DNA from: Streptomyces fumanus
GTDB lineage: Bacteria > Actinomycetota > Actinomycetes > Streptomycetales > Streptomycetaceae
NCBI RefSeq assembly: GCF_014655295.1
Contig: NZ_BNBI01000005.1
Location: forward strand, 372,001 to 436,000
DNA: 64,000 nucleotides
Direction: 5' to 3'
The notes under the pieces were generated by a model. It ran no database searches. It was given only the letters and a program-made list of their open reading frames with translations, and had not been told where the DNA came from. A program made the position numbers and the translations under genes. Positions 41,867 to 51,006 of this stretch are shown here, one piece after another; positions within the stretch are counted from its first letter, which is position 1, and each line of letters opens with the position of its first letter.

Positions 41867-43839
41867 CTGGTGCCGGCCGTGGGGACACCGTCCTCCGGTG
41901 TGCCGGCGGGGTGCCGTGCGGACAGGGTGCGCAGCAGCGCGCGGGCCACCGCGTCGTTCTGCCGGAACGCGGGGGCGTTGGTGCGGGGCCGGGCGAACGC
42001 GGCGACGGACCGGCTGTCGGTGGGCGCGCCGAGGGCGATGCGCCGGGGGTGCGGGCCGCCGAGCCGCGGGTCGATGACGTGGGCGTCGGCGGGGGAGACG
42101 GTGAGGAGCCCGGAGCGGTGGGTGTGGGTGGCGTCCGTGATGACCTCCTCGGTGAGGGTGCCGGCCCGGTGCAGGTGGCGCAGCAGCGGGTCCTCGGTGC
42201 GGTCGAGGGAGTGCCGGGGCAGATATGCCTCGACCAGGGCGGTGGTGTGCACGGTGTGCCCCGGCACCGAGGCACTGCCGACCGTGAAGGTACCGGTGGT
42301 CTCGTCCGTGCCGATCCTGATGCCGGCGCCGGCGAAGCGCACGATCCCGGCCCGGGACAGGGCGTGCAGTTGGCGCAGCCGGAACCCGGGCGGGCCGGAG
42401 GCGAGGAAGCTGAAGAAGCCGTGCCACCAGCCGTCCAGCCCCTCGGCGACCGAGCGGGCGGACAGCCTTCCCCCGGCCACCAGGCGCGGCAGTTGGCCGT
42501 AGACGGAGAGCAGCGCGAGGAACGCGCCGAGGTCGGCGCTGAAGGCGGGGTCCTCCCGGCGGGCGACGTCCCGGGCGATGTGTTCGCGCACGTGTTCTTG
42601 GAAGGCGTCCGGTGTCGCGAAGGTGACACCGGCCAGTGGACGGTCCAGGGCGTCCAGGTCGAGCCGGTCGGCCGGGTCGGGGACGGCGGCGGTGACGAGG
42701 GCGGTCATGGCGTCGGAGTACCAGTCCGCAGCGTCGTAGGCGGAGACGAAATCCGGCCAGGGCAGGGCGGTGCGCTCGGGGTGGGCGTGGAACAGCTCGT
42801 GGTAGTGGCCGAAGCCGATCTCCTTGGCCATCAGCGGCCACACGTCCCGCCGCAGGTCCAGCGGGCGGTCCCCGGCGAGCAGCGCGTCGACCGCCTCGGG
42901 GCCGAAGTGGCGGGGGAGCGGGGGCGGGGGCCCCTGGAGCCGGTAGTGGGTCTTGGAGTGGTACGGCACCCCGCGGCGCGAGCCGACGTGCAGGACGGGC
43001 TCGCGGCCGGAGGGCAGGTAGGTGAGGGTGCCGTCGGCCTCGGTGCGGAAGGTGCCGCCGCGGCCCTCGGTGAGCAGGGCCATCAGGTCGACGAAGGCCA
43101 GCCCGAAGCCGCGTACCGCGACGTGTTCGCCGGGGCGCAGCCCGGACAGGTCGGCGTCGGCGGTGAACTCGGGCGGCAGGTGGAAGCGGCCGTGGCGGCG
43201 GGCGAAGTCGGCGTGCGCCCGGTGTTCGGGGGCGGGGGCCGAGCCGAGGTGGCCCTGGGCGAGAACCACCAGGTCGGCGGTGAGCGGGGTGGCGCGGTCG
43301 GCGAGGGACACCTGCTGGGGGCCGTCGGCGGGGCCGGTGACGGCGGTGGCGGTGGTGCGGTGCCACACCACGGTGACGGACGGCGGGAGTTCGCTCAGGG
43401 CCCGGCGGAACACCCAGTCGAGGTAGGCGCTCTGGGCGCGGCGGGTGGGGAAGTCGGCGCCGTCGAGGGTCCGCAGTTCGGCGAGCACCTCCGGGTCGGC
43501 GGGCTCCGCGTACGGGGCGTGGCGGGGCCCGCCGGCGAACTGCGCGGCCCACTCGGCCAGCGAGGGGCCCGGCCGGACCGGGCCGTCGATGACGGAGGAG
43601 GCGTCGGTGAACATGGTGACGTCCTCGGCCATGGAGTTCATCCGCAGCAGCGGGGACTGCTCGTGCCGCCAGATCCGGCCCGGCCCCGGCGGATGTGGGT
43701 CGATCAGGTGGATGCGCAGTTCGCGTCCGCCGTCCCACAGCTCGGGCGCGTTGGCCGCGATGCGCTCCAGCAGGCCGGTGGCGCGCGGTCCGGCGCCCAC
43801 GACGGCCAGGACGGCGGGGCCGGCGGAGGTGCCGCTCAC
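41863..43839 (-). CDS. FAD/NAD(P)-binding protein of the NAD_binding_9 (HcgN-like) family
   Basis: 658 aa, first codon overlapping the permease stop by 4 bp. Opens with a dinucleotide-binding VVGAGPRATGLLERIAANAP. FAD-family features include RGFGLAFVDLMALL and, near the C-terminus, TNAPAFRQNDAVARALL. This domain family (FAD-NAD(P)-binding, PF13454-like) often sits with transport and amino-acid genes, but no reaction is established. Its placement between an ABC permease and a sulfite oxidase suggests oxidation of an organosulfur substrate or electron delivery (inference). No signal peptide, so cytoplasmic. Confidence 0.8.
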   Translation of the reverse strand: MSGTSAGPAVLAVVGAGPRATGLLERIAANAPELWDGGRELRIHLIDPHPPGPGRIWRHEQSPLLRMNSMAEDVTMFTDASSVIDGPVRPGPSLAEWAAQFAGGPRHAPYAEPADPEVLAELRTLDGADFPTRRAQSAYLDWVFRRALSELPPSVTVVWHRTTATAVTGPADGPQQVSLADRATPLTADLVVLAQGHLGSAPAPEHRAHADFARRHGRFHLPPEFTADADLSGLRPGEHVAVRGFGLAFVDLMALLTEGRGGTFRTEADGTLTYLPSGREPVLHVGSRRGVPYHSKTHYRLQGPPPPLPRHFGPEAVDALLAGDRPLDLRRDVWPLMAKEIGFGHYHELFHAHPERTALPWPDFVSAYDAADWYSDAMTALVTAAVPDPADRLDLDALDRPLAGVTFATPDAFQEHVREHIARDVARREDPAFSADLGAFLALLSVYGQLPRLVAGGRLSARSVAEGLDGWWHGFFSFLASGPPGFRLRQLHALSRAGIVRFAGAGIRIGTDETTGTFTVGSASVPGHTVHTTALVEAYLPRHSLDRTEDPLLRHLHRAGTLTEEVITDATHTHRSGLLTVSPADAHVIDPRLGGPHPRRIALGAPTDSRSVAAFARPRTNAPAFRQNDAVARALLRTLSARHPAGTPEDGVPTAGTR

Positions 43840-44852
43840 CGGTCACCGCCGATCAGCGGCCGGGCGTCGGCGGCCGTGGTCTCCCGCAGCCGACGGCGCA
43901 GCGCGGCCAGCCGCAGTCGCAGGCGCTGCACGGGGGTGGGCGGCAGGGCGCGGGAGGCGCCGCGGGCGTAGTACCGCTCGACGTAGAACTGTCCGGCGCT
44001 GAGCACGGTGGTGACGGCGATGTACCACAGGGTGGCCACCATCAGCAGCGGGATGACCTGGTAGGTCTGGTTGTAGACCAACTGCACCGAGTACAGCAGG
44101 TCGTGCACGGCCAGCACACTGACGATGCTGGTGCCCTTCAGGGTGCCGATCAGCATGTTGCCGGCGGTCGGCACGATGGAGCGCATGGCCTGCGGGATGA
44201 CCACGCGGCGCAGCGTACGGCGCCGGCTCAGGCCGAGTGCCTGGGCCGCCTCGGTCTGCCCGGGGTCGACGGAGAGGATGCCGCCGCGCACCACTTCGGC
44301 GGCGTACGCGGTCTCGTGCAGGGTGAGGCCGATGACCGCGGTGAGGGTGGGGCCGAGCAGGTTCACCGTCTTGACGGTGACGAACTCGGGGCCGAACGGG
44401 ATGCCGAGCCCCAGGGTCGGGTACAGGGCGCCGATGTTGAACCAGAACAGCAACTGCACCAGCAGCGGTGTGGACCGGAAGATCCACACATAGCCCCAGC
44501 TCAGGGTGCGCAGCACCGGGTTGGCGGAGAGCCGCGCCACGGCCAGGACGGTGCCGAGCAGGAAGCCGAGCACCATCACCGCGGCGGTCAGCCACAGGGT
44601 GAGCCACAGGCCCTGGAGGACCGCGCCGGTGGTGAAGTAGTCGCCCACCACGTTCCACTGGAAGGCGTCGTTGCGGACGACGGAGTTGAGGACCATGGCG
44701 AAGAGCAGCAGCGCGCCGGCGGCGGCGGCCCAGCGGCCGGGGTGGCGGCGCGGCACGATGCGCGGCGGGTCCGCGTCCGGGGTGTTCGGTGACCGCGTGC
44801 GGCCGGTCTTCGTGACGGAGCGGGTGTCGGTGACTTCGGAAGGCGTGACCAT
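43836..44852 (-). CDS. ABC transporter permease, polar amino acid (HisM) type, paralogue of 48189-49202
   Basis: 338 aa. ATG 44852 chosen (GGAGA upstream); upstream extension is unsupported. Five to six membrane helices, with the permease motif TEAAQALGLSRRRTLRRVVIPQAMRSIVPT (EAA loop). It closely resembles the permease at 48189-49202 across its length: both have a HPxRW entry, [11 protein letters not shown] and FWFN-GAL/SAL stretches. It heads a divergent operon without its own ATPase or binding protein, so it probably shares those of the opposing operon. Confidence 0.87.
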   Translation of the reverse strand: MVTPSEVTDTRSVTKTGRTRSPNTPDADPPRIVPRRHPGRWAAAAGALLLFAMVLNSVVRNDAFQWNVVGDYFTTGAVLQGLWLTLWLTAAVMVLGFLLGTVLAVARLSANPVLRTLSWGYVWIFRSTPLLVQLLFWFNIGALYPTLGLGIPFGPEFVTVKTVNLLGPTLTAVIGLTLHETAYAAEVVRGGILSVDPGQTEAAQALGLSRRRTLRRVVIPQAMRSIVPTAGNMLIGTLKGTSIVSVLAVHDLLYSVQLVYNQTYQVIPLLMVATLWYIAVTTVLSAGQFYVERYYARGASRALPPTPVQRLRLRLAALRRRLRETTAADARPLIGGDR

Positions 44853-45023
44853 CGTAGGGGTCTCCGGGGATCGCGGGCGTGGGTGACCCCGGGGGCGGGC
44901 GCGGCCGGGCAGGGGTGCCGGGCCGGTCCGGTGCGGCCGGGGGTCCGGCGTCGTCACGCTCACCGCGTCCCTCAACGCGGCCGGAGGCGCCGCCGCGTAC
45001 GGCGGGGACCTCCTGTGCCGTCG

Positions 45024-45054
45024 ATCGTATGTGCCCCTGGCATCGATGTGTCAA
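45024..45054 (-). promoter_or_regulatory. Promoter-like -35/-10 for the permease operon
   Basis: On the minus strand TTGACA (45054-45049) and TACGAT (45029-45024) are 19 bp apart, about 170 bp upstream of the permease start. The -35 is a perfect consensus. The long untranslated leader may hold regulation; an AGGAGG at 45014-45009 has no nearby start codon. Confidence 0.45.
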
Positions 45055-45126
45055 CCAGGAGGAGCGGCCGGTCCGGTATCCGGTCGCGGCTTGACGGGGC
45101 GCGTGTCGTCCTGCTCAATTGGTCGC

Positions 45127-45204
45127 ATGACTGCCCAGCAGCGTTTGGTCTCGCGCGGCCACATCGACTTCGGTCGGGTGTGGTCGGCCGCGTGTTGCGC
45201 CTGA
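45127..45204 (+). CDS. Cys-Cys leader peptide upstream of the organosulfur operon
   Basis: 25 aa, ATG 45127 to TGA 45204. The peptide contains SRGHIDFGRVWSAACC, the 'R-x-H-I/V-D-x-x-R-x-x-S-A-x-C' pattern of the short uORFs annotated as 'putative leader peptide' upstream of sulfur genes in actinobacteria. The tandem Cys codons sit at positions 23-24, just before the last residue. A TTGACG / TCAATT promoter pair (45091 and 45115) ends seven bases before the ATG, so the uORF is probably leaderless. Ribosome stalling at Cys codons when cysteine is scarce would change expression of the LLM/ABC operon. Confidence 0.8.
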   Translation: MTAQQRLVSRGHIDFGRVWSAACCA

Positions 45205-45527
45205 CTCGGCAGCGGGCCGTCTGACCGGCCCTTCCCTCCCTCGGTGACCCCGTCGCGGGCCGAGTCCTGCCGCCGCGCCGCCCCCGGGCACCCGTGCCCC
45301 GGTCCGGTGCCGCGGCCCCCGGACGCCGCTGCCGCCCCCGCCGCCCTCCCGCCATCCGGCGCCGTCACGCCCGTTTCCCCCGGTTCTCCGACCCACACTC
45401 TCTGACGCACGTCCTCCGACAAGCGCTCTTCGACACACCTTCTCTGACGCACCGTCAACATCCGGACGTCCAGCGGCCGTTCCGTCGTGCCCGCACGCGT
45501 CCGGCAGTCCCAGTGAAAGGCTCCCCC
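45205..45527 (+). other. 323-bp untranslated leader between uORF and LLM gene
   Basis: No gene is seen. Immediately after the uORF is GGGCCG-TCTGAC-CGGCCC (45214-45231), a GC hairpin followed by a pyrimidine-rich tract (TTCCCTCCCTC), plausible as an attenuator stem. Further on, CTCTGACGCAC is repeated at 45400 and 45442. The region is C-rich and G-poor on the plus strand, as in Rho-accessible leaders. Confidence 0.5.
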
Positions 45528-46655
45528 ATGCCCGTGGAGTTCCTCGGCATCGCCGCCACCAACGACGGCTCGGAAACCACCCCGCGCTCCGGCCCCGCCT
45601 TCGACAAGGAGTACACGCTCCGGCTCGCCCGGGCGCACGAGGAACACGGCTGGGACCGGGTGCTGTTCGCCTACGGCTCCGGCTCCCCGGACCCCGCGCC
45701 CGCCGCTGCGTACATCGCGAGCCGCCTGGACCGGCTGCAGATCCTGCTCGCCCACCGGCCCAACGTCTCCTACCCGACCTTCGCCGCGAAGACCTTCGCC
45801 ACCCTCGACCAGATCAGCGAGGGCCGGCTCACCGTGCACTTCATCACCGGCGGCAACGACCACGAGCAGGGCCGCGAGGGCGACACCCTCACCAAGGACG
45901 AGCGGTACGCGCGCACCGGCGAGTACATCCGGATCGTCAAGAAGATCTGGACCAACCACGAGCCCTTCGACCACGAGGGCGAGCACTACCGCTTCCACGA
46001 CTTCGTCAGCGATGTCTTCCCCGTCCAGCAGCCCCGCCCCGGCGTCTCGTTCGGCGGTTCGTCACCGGCCGCCTACGCCGTCGGGGGCGCCGAGGCCGAC
46101 ATCTACTGCCTGTGGGGCGAGCCGCTGGCGAAGACCGCCGAGCAGATCGAGTCCGTGAAGGCCGCCGCGAAGGCCGCCGGCCGCACCGACGTGCCCCGCA
46201 TCCAGGTCGCCTTCCGGCCGATCATCGCCCCGACCGAGGAACTCGCCTGGGAGAAGGCGCACCGCACGGTCGGCGCCATCCGCCGGCGCCGCGAGGCCGG
46301 TGTCGTACGGCACCACCGCAGCGGTGCGCCGGAGAACACCGGTTCCCAGCGGCTGATCGCCATCGCCGAGGCCGGCGAGCGCTACGACCGCGCCCTGTGG
46401 ACCCCGACCGCCGCCGCCACCGGGGGCGCGGGCAACTCCAACGCCCTGGTCGGCACCCCCGAGACGGTCGCCCAGGCGCTCCTCGACTACTACGACCTCG
46501 GCGTGGACATCCTCTCCGCCCGCGGCTACCACCTGCTCGACGACGCCATCGACTTCGGCCGGTACGTGATCCCGCTGGTCCGCGAGGAGGTCGCCAGGCG
46601 CGACGCCGAGCGCGCGGCGCGGGACGGCCAGGCCCTCGCGGCGGTGCGCGGATGA
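45528..46655 (+). CDS. LLM-class FMN-dependent monooxygenase, alkanesulfonate monooxygenase (SsuD)-like
   Basis: 375 aa, ATG 45528 with AAAGG 8 nt upstream. Bacterial-luciferase-like TIM barrel: EEHGWDRVLFAYGSGSPDP, FAAKTFATLDQISEGRLTVH, FITGGNDHEQGREGD, and GGSSPAAYAVGG. These match the SsuD/NtaA branch, which uses FMNH2 and O2 to cleave C-S bonds and release sulfite. Whether the substrate is an alkanesulfonate, dimethyl sulfone or another compound is not readable. First structural gene after the Cys-Cys leader; followed by an overlapping GNAT gene. Confidence 0.88.
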   Translation: MPVEFLGIAATNDGSETTPRSGPAFDKEYTLRLARAHEEHGWDRVLFAYGSGSPDPAPAAAYIASRLDRLQILLAHRPNVSYPTFAAKTFATLDQISEGRLTVHFITGGNDHEQGREGDTLTKDERYARTGEYIRIVKKIWTNHEPFDHEGEHYRFHDFVSDVFPVQQPRPGVSFGGSSPAAYAVGGAEADIYCLWGEPLAKTAEQIESVKAAAKAAGRTDVPRIQVAFRPIIAPTEELAWEKAHRTVGAIRRRREAGVVRHHRSGAPENTGSQRLIAIAEAGERYDRALWTPTAAATGGAGNSNALVGTPETVAQALLDYYDLGVDILSARGYHLLDDAIDFGRYVIPLVREEVARRDAERAARDGQALAAVRG

Positions 46656-47212
46656 CCACCCCCGCACTGACCGTGCTCCGCACCGAGGTGTCCGACCCCC
46701 GGGTTCGCCCCCTGCTGCGCGAACTCGGCGAGGAGTACTCCGCGCGCTACGGCAAGGACGCCCACGCCGAGCTGGCCCGCTACCCCGACGAGGAGTTCAC
46801 CGCGCCGTACGGCGGTGTGCTGCTGCTCCTGCTGGAGCGGGACGAGCCGGTGGCGGGCGGCGCGTTCCGCCGGTACGACGGGACCACCGCGGAGCTGAAG
46901 CGGATCTGGACGCACTCCGCGCACCGCCGCCGCGGTCTGGCCCGCCGGGTCGTCGCCGAACTGGAGCGCGAGGCCGGCGCCCGCGGCTACCGGCGGATCT
47001 ATCTGACCACCGGTCCGCGCCAGCCCGAGGCCCGGGGCCTGTACCTGGCCACCGGCTACACCCCGCTCTTCGACACCCGCGCCGACCCGGAGTCCATCGG
47101 CCCGCTGCCCTTCGAGAAACACCTGACCCCCTTCGAGGAACACCTGACCCCCGGCCCGGCCGCCGAGCCGGCCCCCGCCCCGACCCCCGCCCGAAAGGAG
47201 ACCGGCCGGTGA
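46652..47212 (+). CDS. GNAT family N-acetyltransferase
   Basis: 186 aa in ATGA overlap. GNAT core: ELKRIWTHSAHRRRGLARRV, then VAELEREAGARGYRRIYLTTG. The C-terminus is Pro-rich. It overlaps the binding-protein gene by 4 bp, so it is part of the organosulfur operon. In the analogous Bacillus yxe/ytm operons, acetyltransferases N-acetylate S-modified cysteines before C-S cleavage. A similar detoxification-type route is possible here (inference). Confidence 0.83.
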   Translation: MTTPALTVLRTEVSDPRVRPLLRELGEEYSARYGKDAHAELARYPDEEFTAPYGGVLLLLLERDEPVAGGAFRRYDGTTAELKRIWTHSAHRRRGLARRVVAELEREAGARGYRRIYLTTGPRQPEARGLYLATGYTPLFDTRADPESIGPLPFEKHLTPFEEHLTPGPAAEPAPAPTPARKETGR

Positions 47213-48168
47213 GCCCCGCCCTCCGGATCCGTCCGCGCCTCGCCACCGCCCTCGCGCTGCTGCCCCTGCTGGCGCTCACCGCCTGCGGCTCCGGCTCCGA
47301 CGGCTCCGGCGGCACCGCCCCGGCCGGCGCGCGGGCCGCCGCCGCACCGACCGACGACCCCGTGGCGGACGTCCGCGAGGTCCCGTCCGTCGCCGCCCTG
47401 CTGCCCGCCGAGGTCCGCGAGGCGGGCACCCTGCGGGTCGGCAGCTCCATCGGGTTCCCGCCCGGCGCCTACTACCCGAACGGCTCCGACAAGGCCCCCG
47501 CCGGGCAGGACATCGACCTCGCCGACGCCGTCGCCAAGGTCCTCGGCGTGAAGCTGCAACGCCAGGACGCCTCCTTCGAGACGATCCTGCCCGCCCTCGG
47601 CAGCGGCAAGTACGACGTCGGCACCGGCAACTTCGGCGTCACCGCCGAGCGCCTGAAGACCATCGACTTCGTCACCTACATCAACGACGGCCAGGGCTTC
47701 GCCGTACGCAAGGGCGACACCGCCCTCAAGGCCCCCGTCACCGACCTCACCCAGCTCTGCGGCCTGACCGTCGGCACCGGCGCGGGCACCACCTTCGAGA
47801 CGACCCTCACCGCCCAGAAGGGCGTGTGCGCCAAGGCCGGCAAGAAGCCGTACGACGTGAAGGTGTACTCGGAGAACGGGGCCACCCTCACCGCGCTCCA
47901 GCAGGGCCGCATCGACGTGATCATGTCGACCATCAACGGCCTGCGCTACCAGGCGGCCCAGCCCGCGTCCCGCACCGCCTTCCTCGGCGAGTACCACCGG
48001 CTGGACGTCGGCTTCGCCTTCAAGAAGGGCTCCCCGCTCACCAAGGCGTTCCGCGCCGCCGTCGATGAGCTGATCGAGGACGGCACCTACGCCCGCATCC
48101 TCAAGAAGTGGGGCACCTCCGCCTCCGCGATCGAGACGTCGCGGATCAACCCGCCCGAACACACGTAG
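47209..48168 (+). CDS. ABC transporter solute-binding lipoprotein (SBP_bac_3 family)
   Basis: 319 aa, GTG 47209, SD AAAGGAG. Signal peptide ending in lipobox ALTAC. SBP_bac_3 markers: EAGTLRVGSSIGFPPG, GQDIDLADAVAKVLGVK, and TILPALGSGKYDVGTGNFGVTAERLK. Membrane-anchored receptor for polar amino acids or related small molecules; a sulfur-containing amino acid fits the operon. It pairs with the permease and ATPase downstream. Confidence 0.9.
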   Translation: MSPALRIRPRLATALALLPLLALTACGSGSDGSGGTAPAGARAAAAPTDDPVADVREVPSVAALLPAEVREAGTLRVGSSIGFPPGAYYPNGSDKAPAGQDIDLADAVAKVLGVKLQRQDASFETILPALGSGKYDVGTGNFGVTAERLKTIDFVTYINDGQGFAVRKGDTALKAPVTDLTQLCGLTVGTGAGTTFETTLTAQKGVCAKAGKKPYDVKVYSENGATLTALQQGRIDVIMSTINGLRYQAAQPASRTAFLGEYHRLDVGFAFKKGSPLTKAFRAAVDELIEDGTYARILKKWGTSASAIETSRINPPEHT

Positions 48169-48188
48169 AGCCGACCGGGAATCCCGCC

Positions 48189-49202
48189 ATGACACTCACC
48201 AGCGACGCCGCCACCGTCCCCGCGGCCCCGCCCGCCGCCGACCCGGCGGCCCTCCAGGTCGTCCCCGCCCGCCACCCCGCCCGGTGGGTCGCGGCCGCCG
48301 CCGTGACCGTGCTGGTGGCCCAGTTCGCGCACGGGCTGGCCACCAACCCGGTCTGGGAATGGGGCGTGTTCGGCGACTACGTCCTGTCCGACACCATCGT
48401 CCAGGCGGTCTGGGTCACCCTCCAGCTCACCGCCTACGCCAGCGTCCTGGGCTTCCTGCTCGGCACCGTCCTGGCGTTCATGCGGCTGTCCCGCAGCCCG
48501 CTGCTGCAGACCGTCGCCTGGACCTACATCTGGGTGTTCCGGTCCATCCCGATGATCGTCCAACTGGTGTTCTGGTTCAATCTGAGCGCCCTGTACGAGC
48601 GGCTCGGCCTCGGCATCCCCTTCGGGCCGGTGTTCTGGTCGGTGGACAGCGACAGCCTGATCGGCACCATCGGCGCGGCCGTCATCGGCCTCACCCTGCA
48701 CCAGGCCGCCTACGCCGCCGAGATCGTGCGCGGCGGGGTGGTCTCCGTGGACGGCGGCCAACTGGAGGCCGCGGCGGCGCTCGGCATCCCCCGGCTGCGG
48801 CAGATCCGCCGGATCGTGCTGCCGCAGGCCATGCGGGCCATCCTGCCCACCGCCGGCAACGAGATCATCGGACTGCTCAAGGGCACCTCGGTGGTCTCGG
48901 TGATGGCCATCGGCGAGCTGTTCTACCAGGCCCAGGTCATCTACGGCCGCAACGGCCGGGTGATCCCGCTGCTCCTCGTCGCCACCGCCTGGTACGTGGT
49001 GCTGACCTCGGTGCTGTCCGTCGTCCAGTACTACGTGGAGCGCCGCTTCGCCCGCGGCGCCGACCGCACCCCGCCGCTCACCCCGCTCCAGCGCGCCCGG
49101 CGGTCCCTGCGCGCCCTGCGCGCCGCGGCGGCCCGGCGTGACCGGCCCGTCGTACCCCTGAAGACCCTCCACCCCGCGGAACCCCTGGAAGGCACCCGAT
49201 GA
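48189..49202 (+). CDS. ABC transporter permease (polar amino acid/HisM type)
   Basis: 337 aa; ATG 48189 after a short gap. Helical permease with the EAA loop [30 protein letters not shown]. The N-terminal 40 residues are Ala/Pro-rich and precede the first helix. Near-duplicate of the permease at 43836-44852, suggesting the two form a heterodimeric channel. ATGA overlap with the ATPase gene. Confidence 0.9.
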   Translation: MTLTSDAATVPAAPPAADPAALQVVPARHPARWVAAAAVTVLVAQFAHGLATNPVWEWGVFGDYVLSDTIVQAVWVTLQLTAYASVLGFLLGTVLAFMRLSRSPLLQTVAWTYIWVFRSIPMIVQLVFWFNLSALYERLGLGIPFGPVFWSVDSDSLIGTIGAAVIGLTLHQAAYAAEIVRGGVVSVDGGQLEAAAALGIPRLRQIRRIVLPQAMRAILPTAGNEIIGLLKGTSVVSVMAIGELFYQAQVIYGRNGRVIPLLLVATAWYVVLTSVLSVVQYYVERRFARGADRTPPLTPLQRARRSLRALRAAAARRDRPVVPLKTLHPAEPLEGTR

Positions 49203-49963
49203 GCGATGTGATGGTGGACGTCCGAGGCGTCCACAAGAGCTTCGGCCCCCTCGACGTGCTGCGCGGCGTCGACCTCCAGGTCCGCGCCGGGCAGGTCACC
49301 GTGATCCTCGGCCCCTCCGGGTCGGGCAAGTCCACGCTGCTGCGCACCATCAACCACCTGGAGAAGGTCAGCCGGGGCTGGATCAGCATCGACGGCGAAC
49401 TGGTCGGCTACCGCCGCTCCGGCGGCAAGCTGCACGAGCTGAAGGAGAAGGAGATCCTGAAGCAGCGCACCCGGATCGGGTTCGTCTTCCAGGACTTCAA
49501 CCTCTTCCCGCACCTGACCGTCCTGGAGAACCTCGTCGAGGCCCCCGTCTCCGCGCTGCGCCGCCCGCGCAAGGAGGCCGAGGAGACGGCCCGCCGACTG
49601 CTGGACCGGGTGGGCCTCGCTGACAAGGCCGGCGCCTATCCCCGGCAGTTGTCCGGCGGCCAGCAGCAACGGGTGGCCATCGCCCGAGCGCTCGCCCTGG
49701 AGCCGAAGGTGCTGCTCTTCGACGAGCCGACCTCGGCGCTCGACCCCGAACTGGTCGGCGAGGTGCTCGACGTCATCAAGGACCTGGCCGGCACCGGCAC
49801 CACCATGATCGTCGTCACCCATGAGATCGGCTTCGCCCGCGAGGTCGCCGACACCGTGGTGTTCATGGACGGCGGGGTCGTCGTCGAACAGGGGCCGCCC
49901 GCCGCCGTCCTGGACGCCCCGCGCCACGAACGCACCCGCGCCTTCCTCGCCAAGGTCCTCTGA
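49199..49963 (+). CDS. ABC transporter ATP-binding protein (GlnQ type)
   Basis: 254 aa. Walker A GPSGSGKS (about residues 38-45), Q-loop [13 protein letters not shown], signature [15 protein letters not shown], Walker [15 protein letters not shown] and the H-loop His in VVTHEIGFA. Amino-acid-type ATPase driving import. The only ATPase of the two divergent operons; the single copy probably energises both permeases. A distinct insertion [19 protein letters not shown] precedes the Q-loop. Confidence 0.93.
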   Translation: MSDVMVDVRGVHKSFGPLDVLRGVDLQVRAGQVTVILGPSGSGKSTLLRTINHLEKVSRGWISIDGELVGYRRSGGKLHELKEKEILKQRTRIGFVFQDFNLFPHLTVLENLVEAPVSALRRPRKEAEETARRLLDRVGLADKAGAYPRQLSGGQQQRVAIARALALEPKVLLFDEPTSALDPELVGEVLDVIKDLAGTGTTMIVVTHEIGFAREVADTVVFMDGGVVVEQGPPAAVLDAPRHERTRAFLAKVL

Positions 49964-50022
49964 CCCCCTCCCGTCCCACCCCGTCCCGTCCCTTCCCCCT
50001 TTCGCACGCAAGGAGCCCGACC

Positions 50023-51006
50023 GTGCCCACCCTCACCGCCCGCCGGACCGCCGCCGCGGCCACCGCCGCCGTCACCGCCCTCGTCCTGACCGCGTGCGGC
50101 AACCCCACCGACGGCGGCACCACCGAGGTCGCGGCCACGACCGGCACCAAGGCGAAGATCGACCTCAGCCCGGACCAGCACCGGATCACCACCGCCAAGG
50201 TCGACTCCATCGCGGCGCGGGTGCCGGAGAGAATACGGAAGTCGGGGGTCCTGAAGACGGTCGCCTCGGCCGGCTCCGCCGTACCGCTGACCTTCTACGC
50301 CACCGACAACAAGACCGTCATCGGCGTCGAGACCGACATCGCCCACCTGATCGGCGACGTCCTCGGCCTCGAGGTGCGCATCACCCCGGTCTCCTGGGAG
50401 AACATCTTCGTCGGCCTGGACAGCGGCAAGTACGACGTGGGCGTCAGCAACATCACCGTCACCGAGGAACGCAAGGAGAAGTACGACTTCGCCACCTACC
50501 GCGAGGACAACCTCGGCTTCGCCGCCAAGAAGGGCAGCGGACTGAAGGTCACCGGCCCCGCGGACGTGGCGGGCAAGAAGGTCGCCGTGAGCAGCGGCAC
50601 CAACCAGGAGAAGCTGCTCGTCGAGTGGTCGAAGGAGAACGAGAGGGCCGGCCGCGAGCCGGTGGACATCAAGTACTACCAGAACGACAGCGACACCTAC
50701 CTCGCCCTGCGCTCCGGGCGGATCGACCTCTACCTCGGCCCCAACCCCACCGCCGCCTACCACGCGGCCGCCACCGGGCAGACCGAGGTGGTCGGCACCT
50801 ACTCCGGGGCCGGTCCCACCCTCCAGGGGCTGATCGCGGCCACCACCAAGAAGGACAACGGACTCGTCGGCGCGCTCGCCGCCGCCCTCGACACGGTCAT
50901 CGACAACGGCACCTACGCCAAGGTGCTGGACCGCTGGGGCCTCGCCGACGAGGCGGTGACCGAATCCGAGATCAACCCGCCCGGCCTGCCCAAGACCGGC
51001 CAGTAG
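50023..51006 (+). CDS. Second solute-binding lipoprotein (SBP_bac_3 family)
   Basis: 327 aa, GTG 50023, SD AAGGAG. Lipobox LVLTAC. Domain markers include VIGVETDIAHLIGDVLGLEV and GLDSGKYDVGVSNITVTEER, which parallels the first binding protein. Different binding-site sequence suggests different substrate specificity feeding the same transporter. Last gene of the operon. The next 263 bp contain no clear gene; a 61-codon minus-strand frame from ATG 51098 overlaps its 3' end and is discounted. Confidence 0.9.
   Translation: MPTLTARRTAAAATAAVTALVLTACGNPTDGGTTEVAATTGTKAKIDLSPDQHRITTAKVDSIAARVPERIRKSGVLKTVASAGSAVPLTFYATDNKTVIGVETDIAHLIGDVLGLEVRITPVSWENIFVGLDSGKYDVGVSNITVTEERKEKYDFATYREDNLGFAAKKGSGLKVTGPADVAGKKVAVSSGTNQEKLLVEWSKENERAGREPVDIKYYQNDSDTYLALRSGRIDLYLGPNPTAAYHAAATGQTEVVGTYSGAGPTLQGLIAATTKKDNGLVGALAAALDTVIDNGTYAKVLDRWGLADEAVTESEINPPGLPKTGQ

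Noticed and set aside
40547..43846. A continuous 1099-codon minus-strand frame covering both the FAD protein and the sulfite oxidase
   Set aside because: Its first part is an out-of-frame, Arg/Pro-rich shadow of the FAD-protein gene. Only the last 439 codons are a real protein, starting at the ATGA overlap.
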